NCBI GenBank assembly: GCA_025642075.2
Contig: JAODUO010000071.1
Coordinates: 408,501 to 472,500, forward strand
Length of the DNA stretch: 64,000 bases
Origin: Ridgeia piscesae
Lineage: Eukaryota; Annelida; Polychaeta; Sabellida; Siboglinidae
Reading direction: 5' to 3'
Part shown: piece by piece, positions 61,301-64,000 of the stretch
How the letters are laid out: each line of letters starts with the position of its first letter
Position numbering within the stretch: the first letter of the stretch is position 1
The notes under the pieces: model-generated
Database searches by the model: none
What the model saw: the letters and a program-made list of their open reading frames with translations, nothing else
What the model was told of the DNA's origin: nothing
Translations under genes and position numbers: made by a program

Positions 61301-62164
61301 CGCCGCCTGTTTCGCCTCCAGCTCGCTGCTGAGCTTCTCCGTCCGGCGTTCCACGGTGTCCTTGCTGGCGCGCGTGCGCCTCCGCTCGGCCTTCTTCTCC
61401 TCCCAGCGCGCATGCGTCTTGTCCCACACGAGTTGGCGGCGCGTGACGTTGTGCGCGAGCGCCTCGCGTTTGCGCGCCAACCGCTTCGCGTCCTCGCGCA
61501 GTTTGCCGCGCTCCAAGTTCTCGTAGATGATCGTGTCCCACAAGCGAGTGGGGTATGTCTTGTCAGCATGCACCCAGCGACATACGACCTCGGCTATATC
61601 GACGATCAAACTACACGCGCCGTCGACGAGAGAGCTGAGCTTCTGCCGTGATTCGAGGTACGTCTCGACGTCGCGCTCCTTCAGCTGGGCATAAGACGAC
61701 AAAGTCTCGCCGAGTCGCGTCGTCTTCTCGGCGATTGCTTCACCGAATTGGCGGACTTCGGCGTCGTAGCTTTGCACGCACCTGACGTCTTCGGCTCCGG
61801 CGAGCTCCTGTGCGAACGACACGCAGTATCTGGCGACGTGGTTATGTGCTACGTCTCGTAGTCGGCTCCAGCTGACGGCGATGATCTCATCGAAGGCTTT
61901 CTGGTGCACGCAGATCAGAGCCAACTGGTCGAGTTCTGCCCGACGCCGCTGTTGCTGGTCAATCTTGCCGCTCGCCAGTAGGTTGCAGAACGTCACCGTG
62001 TTCCCGCGTGACACCTTTTCGTCGGCGACGTCGTCCGTGTCGTGTTGGCTCGTCTCGTCGTGTGTCGTCTCGCCGAGTTGATGCGATAGTTCGGCGACGA
62101 TCCGTTTACATCTGTCCACGTCGACGCCGTCCAGTCTGTAGGCAGCACGGAAGTTCTTCACCTC
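58303..62164 (-). CDS. Coiled-coil protein with C-terminal death domain (5' part missing)
   Basis: Two minus-strand exons are clear: 62164-60904 (1261 bp, between acceptor tcatag and donor gtaagt) and 58610-58303 (stop 58303-58305). They join in phase 1 to give about 522 residues. The first about 200 residues are helical with no match I recognise. The next about 200 are strongly charged heptad-like helix (KREALAHNV, RWEEKKAERRRTR, LEENERKIHHRK, LEKELEQLDCAIRDM), a probable coiled coil. The last exon fits a death domain: ACRLVARRIGQAWSDL, LREQAWHGLLKWRLF and VSQLVHSLKRIERRDLAYRV (family pattern IGxxWxxL, LLxWR, L-x-x-AL-x-x-x-x-x-x-DLA). Adaptor-type apoptosis or innate immune signalling is an inference from the domain. 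The coding sequence is GC- and CpG-rich, unlike its neighbours. No first exon was found before 64000. Confidence 0.85.
58962..59125. repeat. Alternating GCGCGT tract
   Basis: About 160 bp of almost uninterrupted purine-pyrimidine alternation (gtgcgc)n in the intron of the death-domain gene. Z-DNA-prone. Confidence 0.95.
59165..59322. repeat. (TACA)n microsatellite
   Basis: About 30 copies of taca following a (CA)-rich lead-in. Low-complexity frames on both strands are not genes. Confidence 0.97.
59400..60903. other. Intron of the death-domain gene
   Basis: AT-rich, no exon. It contains the duplicated block at 59830-60085 and a G run at 60416-60427. Confidence 0.5.
59830..60085. repeat. Dispersed duplicate block, copy 1
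   Basis: Aligns with 62705-62970 at roughly four of five positions: agatggacat, gaccagtgcaaa, gtgccaatttcttgtaaaca, actaacccaactt and tcagcgcggtta. It is a direct repeat on the other side of the death-domain gene's long exon; either an old dispersed element or a segmental duplication. Confidence 0.85.
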
Positions 62165-62400
62165 CTATGACAGAGCAGCGCTCATTCATTTTAGTATTTC
62201 TTTATTTGACCAATGTCGTTGTTTATTTCATTTAATCTTTTTATAATGTTCACTCCTTTATAATACGTAACTTTTATTGTTATTGTTATTAATTAATTAA
62301 ATTTAATTGATTGTTTACTTATTTGCATGTGTATGTGTTTTACGTCATCATAAACCAACACCTGAGAAGAATTCCCCCGAACGATAATTAAGTATTTTTG
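62165..62400. other. Intron start upstream of the coiled-coil exon
   Basis: AT-rich sequence, no exon recognised. The acceptor of the 62164 exon (minus strand) is at 62165-62166. Confidence 0.5.
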
Positions 62401-62524
62401 TGTTTTACTGTATTGCACTGTATTGCACTGTATTGCACTGTATTGCACTGTATTGCACTGTATTGCACTGTATTGCACTGTATTGCACTGTATTGCACTG
62501 TATTGCACTGTATTGCACTGTATA
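62401..62524. repeat. 10-bp tandem repeat, 12 copies
   Basis: Perfect (actgtattgc)n. A 10-bp period is close to one helical turn, so any bend in the unit adds up. Confidence 0.97.
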
Positions 62525-62704
62525 GTCTTGTAGTCCTGCTTGGTTGCATATGTTCACAAAGTCGTACTCTGAGTGGGCGACCATTCTAATTCGCCGTCAT
62601 CACGTGACAAGCTACAGTAGCACCAGTTCCGACTAACTCGTGCCACCACCCCCCCCCCTCCCCCAACATCACCCAATGCTCCCGATTCTCAGGGGAGATT
62701 GAAC

Positions 62705-62970
62705 GTTCTTGGTAGCACTAATTATTCAGATGGACATAATTGGTTGACCAGTGCAAAGTTTATCGTAATGACGTGTACTTGGTACACATAACGGGGATGT
62801 TTATTATTAATTTCCCACCGGGCACAACTGACCACACGCGGGGCAACCCACAACTGTGGTGCCAATTTCTTGTAAACAATAACTAACCCAACTTCGACTT
62901 CAGGTTAAATTTGATTCCCATTTGATTAGCAAATCTGGTTTCAGCGCGGTTAGTAGGTTGTAGCTTAACT
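62705..62970. repeat. Dispersed duplicate block, copy 2
   Basis: Partner of 59830-60085, same orientation, 2.9 kb apart. Confidence 0.85.
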
Positions 62971-63154
62971 GAACTTGTATGGTGCAGTTTCTAATCCTTA
63001 GGAATACTCAGGCGCTCTACACGTTGCTTCCTTTCAGTCCTCTTCAGTTAAACACTATTTCTCATTGGCGCATTTATGGGGGTCCAATTTTAAATATACT
63101 TTTACTAACGTATTGCTTCACTACCTGGAAGATCATCAAACATGGGTTTAATAG

Positions 63155-63255
63155 CCCAATACTACTACTGCTACTGCTACTGCTACTGCTACTACTGCTA
63201 CTAGCTACTACTACTACTTCTACTACTACTACTGCTGCTGCTACTGCTACTGCTG

Positions 63256-63327
<72 letters not shown>

Positions 63328-63335
63328 TGCTACTG

Positions 63336-63379
<44 letters not shown>

Positions 63380-63386
63380 GCTGCTG

Positions 63387-63423
<37 letters not shown>

Positions 63424-63446
63424 ACTACTACCACTACTACTACTAC
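63155..63446. repeat. (CTA)n/(CTG)n trinucleotide repeat
   Basis: About 290 bp of cta units with ctg and ctt variants. The 161-codon frame across it (poly Leu, then poly Thr) is a simple-repeat artefact. Confidence 0.97.
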
Positions 63447-64000
63447 AAGATTAATTACGTCTGATAGGCTAAACTTATTAGAAAAGTGTGTGTAAAGTAA
63501 GTGTACTTGGAGGAACAAGGTAAGTCTTATATAAGATGATAAATAATATCACTCGGCTAGCGTCGTTATACACTGTGGCTAGAAGATCGCGCTGTAAAAA
63601 GATTGGCTGTCAGAACTCCTCCGTGTTTGCAGACGACAAGTTGCATTGATCAAATCGATAAATCTTTATCATCGCCCACCACCTCTTCTGTATGTTGAGG
63701 TAGGCTAATGAGTTCAAACAGTGCGACGTCACGAAGTCTCTTCAGTTATATTTACGTCGTGTCAGGCCGTTCAACCTACTCAGCGCCAGGTGAGCGACAC
63801 AGCCACACAGACCGGTCGTGAGGAAGACTTTCAACCTCTGACATAATACACCTGATTGCCTGACATTTAGCGTGATCACCAACGTGGTTCTCTACTCACC
63901 AATTAATGTGTAATTATGCTGTGCTGGGACCATTTGGGTTTCTTTGTAAAACAGACAATTTTATTACCACAACTAGTCCAGACATGCCGTGGTAAATAAA
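63447..64000. other. No feature recognised
   Basis: Mixed sequence without an exon that I can support. Missing 5' exons of the death-domain gene may lie here or beyond the window. Confidence 0.4.

Noticed and set aside
61059..61651. Long frames on both strands over the coiled-coil exon (up to 196 codons)
   Set aside because: Shadows of a GC-rich real exon; the minus-strand frame with splice sites and heptads is the coding one.
62979..63464. 161-codon poly-Leu/poly-Thr frame
   Set aside because: Trinucleotide (CTA)n repeat.

Overview
This is animal (metazoan) nuclear DNA. Split genes with GT-AG introns of about 0.2 to 3 kb, truncated LINE fragments, tRNA-related SINE-like copies, fold-back elements and many micro- and minisatellites all point to an AT-rich invertebrate genome. 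The species cannot be fixed from the sequence. A lancelet is one candidate and a mollusc is not excluded.

Five gene loci are recognisable. (1) 329-473, +: last exon of a queuine tRNA-ribosyltransferase accessory subunit (QTRT2-like). (2) 1397-7535, -: six-exon MRRF, the mitochondrial ribosome recycling factor. (3) 13263-14478, -: two exons of an arylacetamide-deacetylase-like esterase that ends abruptly at a 40-bp inverted repeat, probably a relic. (4) 23792-32846, -: GTF2H4 (TFIIH p52 subunit) in 14 exons, head-to-head with (5) 32877-56634, +: VARS2 (mitochondrial valyl-tRNA synthetase) in 26 exons. Their start codons are only 30 bp apart. Convergent to VARS2 lies the 3' part of a GC-rich, coiled-coil, death-domain gene (58303-62164, -). 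GTF2H4 and VARS2 are also neighbours in human, so the pair is old synteny. MRRF, VARS2 and QTRT2 all serve translation or tRNA, but nothing suggests co-regulation beyond the shared GTF2H4/VARS2 promoter.

The most striking signal is a set of tandem repeats anchored on 5' splice sites. In MRRF exon 2 (62 bp x 2), GTF2H4 exon 7 (21 bp x about 10), VARS2 exon 22 (28 bp x about 23) and VARS2 exon 23 (36 bp x about 38), the repeat starts in or at the exon end and copies the donor site many times. MRRF exon 4 and exon 5 and VARS2 exon 19 also have tandem arrays within about 30 bp of the donor. Two of the donor-copying arrays have periods divisible by three and stay open in the host gene's frame.

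The stretches between genes (7.5-13, 15.5-23.7, 56.9-58.3, 59.4-60.9 and 62.2-64 kb) hold simple repeats, palindromes, duplicated segments and TE debris, with no convincing further genes.
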